Assembly: GCA_034189035.1 (NCBI GenBank)
Contig: JAXHVA010000163.1
Coordinates: 1-7,216 of the forward strand
DNA from: JAUXFK01 sp034189035
GTDB taxonomy: Bacteria > Desulfobacterota > UBA8473
DNA length: 7,216 nucleotides
Direction of reading: 5' to 3'
Shown here: positions 6,396-7,216 of the stretch, piece by piece
Layout: each line of letters starts with the position of its first letter
Numbering within the stretch: position 1 is the first letter of the stretch
Program-made: the position numbers and the translations under genes
The notes under the pieces: generated by a model
Database searches by the model: none
Told to the model about the DNA's origin: nothing
What the model saw: the letters and a program-made list of their open reading frames with translations, nothing else

Positions 6396-6899
6396 TTAAA
6401 AAGGATATTTGATCATTTTATAGGCGTCATAATCGTATCCATTTGCCATGCATATTACCCCAGTAATCTCACCCAAAGTAGCGTCAGCCCGAAGCGCCTT
6501 GTTTATGGCTGGGATACGGTTATGCCTTTCTCCTTTTTCAGTTTCACTTTTGAGATGTTCTAAGGAGTTTTTAGTCTTGTTCTTATCTCGGTTTGCCTCG
6601 AAAATTTTTACTTGATTTGCCTTTTTTTCTGCCACTTTTACTTGATCCTTTGGGGGTCTGTATTTCTCCATATCGATCTTTACTTCTCCTTCTTTTGGCA
6701 CTATGAACGCATTTACTCCCACCATATGTCTCTCCTTTGTCTCCAATTCCTCCTGCTTTTTCTTCGATTTTTTTACTAACTCTTCACGCATCCAATCGAT
6801 GGCTTTCAGTGCTCCGCGCCTTCTTTCCATCTCATCGATGACCTTCCGCATCTCGTCTTCTATCTTCGACGTCAACCATTCATCATTGCCATGCCTGCT
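6396..6899 (-). pseudogene. methylmalonyl-CoA mutase large subunit, C-terminal fragment
   Basis: The open frame runs from just after a stop at 6902-6900 to TAA at 6396. From EWLTSKIEDEMRKVIDEMER onward it matches the C-terminal end of acyl-CoA mutase catalytic subunits: KAIDWMREEL, KERHMVGVNAF (the conserved VGVN), EANRDKNKTKNSLEHLK, and the ending ADATLGEITGV...GYDYDAYKMIKYPF. Only about 165 of some 550 residues remain. The TIM barrel that binds the acyl-CoA is missing, so it cannot be catalytic. No start with a ribosome binding site exists: the first usable codon is a TTG at 6875 in mid-domain. Codons before GluTrpLeuThr (SRHGND) no longer match the family, placing the break near 6885. The intact ending shows truncation from the 5' side, towards the IS3-family end at about 7118. 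It lies upstream of the small-subunit remnant in the normal large-small order. Confidence 0.85.
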
Positions 6900-6902
6900 T
6901 TA

Positions 6903-7116
6903 TCAGTGAGTAGCTGTCATATAGAAGCTTCATCTCCATCCAATGTAGAATTTAACTGTTATAAAATAAGGCCAGCACATGTTCTCTTTAAAACAGTGAG
7001 ATGAAACCGTCTCAGTCGCATCTGGTAATGAGGAGAATCTTTATTTATCAATACGTCCCTGGATCTAAATTCTCCATCAAATATTGTAGATCCCTTTTAC
7101 TCGAAGCAAAGACTCC
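6903..7116. other. unassigned segment between mutase remnant and IS3 end
   Basis: No gene can be supported in these 214 bases. On the minus strand a 45-codon stop-to-stop frame (7096-6959, containing FDGEFRSRDVLINKDSPHYQ) looks vaguely protein-like but has no start signal and no family I recognise. None of the three minus-strand frames continues the mutase large subunit, so the lost part was deleted or moved rather than merely frameshifted. Confidence 0.4.
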
Positions 7117-7117
7117 T

Positions 7118-7144
7118 TATATTCCCTCGAAAAAGTGGACCGGT
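7118..7144. repeat. probable terminal inverted repeat (right end) of the IS3-family element
   Basis: TATTCCCTCGAAAAAGTGGAC lies immediately outside the transposase stop codon. Its pattern (TTCCC-CGAAAAAGTGGAC) resembles the outer ends of many IS3-family elements. The opposite end is outside the window, so the repeat cannot be confirmed by pairing, the exact boundary (about 7118) is not fixed, and no target duplication can be checked. Confidence 0.4.
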
Positions 7145-7145
7145 G

Positions 7146-7216
7146 TTAAGCCGCCATTTTGAAGATCTCGTATTGACAAGGGTTCATATACTGTAAAGCC
7201 GAATGACGACGTTGTC
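7146..7216 (-). CDS. IS3-family transposase (OrfB), C-terminal end (enters from right edge)
   Basis: The minus strand reads QRRHSALQYMNPCQYEIFKM followed by Ala-Ala and a TAA at 7148-7146. RRHSALxYxxPxxYE is the characteristic C-terminus of the DDE integrase domain (rve) in IS3-group OrfB transposases, just after the catalytic Glu region. Only the last 22 residues are in the window, so integrity cannot be judged. The element would extend rightwards out of the window and is transcribed towards the mutase remnants. Other frames across the same bases are shadows. Confidence 0.75.
   Translation of the reverse strand, partial: QRRHSALQYMNPCQYEIFKMAA

Noticed and set aside
6703..6909. 68-codon plus-strand open frame
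   Set aside because: It is the shadow of the mutase large-subunit fragment on the opposite strand.
6959..7096. 45-codon minus-strand stop-to-stop frame between the mutase remnant and the IS3 end
   Set aside because: No start signal and no recognisable family; too short to support as a gene, though kept in mind as a possible relic.
7117..7215. Second minus-strand open frame at the right edge (reads TTSSFGFTVYEP...)
   Set aside because: It overlaps the IS3 transposase end in another frame; the RRHSAL-Y--P--YE signature marks the real coding frame.

Overview
The window is moderately AT-rich bacterial chromosome. The gene families (PolX with a PHP domain, a cobalamin-dependent acyl-CoA mutase, a small Hsp20, and IS5- and IS3-type elements) fit an anaerobic Gram-negative bacterium such as a member of the Desulfobacterota. 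That placement is an inference from family resemblance; no rRNA or other phylogenetic marker is present.

Layout from left to right. The left edge (1-180, minus) holds the N-terminus of an IS5/IS1182-like transposase that leaves the window. About 250 bases of non-coding DNA follow, with an inverted repeat and one copy of a 45-bp dispersed repeat. Four genes then lie head to tail on the minus strand, transcribed from about 4.88 kb towards 0.43 kb: DNA polymerase X with a PHP domain, a homocysteine S-methyltransferase-like enzyme, an MscS-type mechanosensitive channel, and a VOC/glyoxalase-fold protein. The last two overlap by 4 bp. A spacer of about 470 bp carries the start signals of this cluster and, in the opposite direction, a promoter and structured leader for a small heat-shock protein (hsp20, plus strand), which ends in a strong intrinsic terminator.

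The right third is genomic wreckage. Just after the hsp20 terminator lies the second copy of the 45-bp repeat. Next, on the minus strand, are remnants of a methylmalonyl-CoA mutase-type enzyme. One is a full-length but inactivated cobalamin-binding (small) subunit with a nonsense codon, a frameshift and a lost cobalt-ligand motif. The other is the C-terminal piece of the catalytic (large) subunit, in the expected large-then-small order. About 220 bp further right is the end of an IS3-family element (transposase C-terminus and probable terminal repeat), which runs out of the window.

How it fits together: the intact genes look like housekeeping and stress functions (DNA repair, methyl metabolism, osmotic protection, protein folding). 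I see no defence system, CRISPR array, tRNA or rRNA. The most noteworthy content is the decayed B12-dependent mutase locus, whose two broken genes are not evident as open reading frames of normal length, and the diverged repeat that appears beside both the transposase and the decayed locus.
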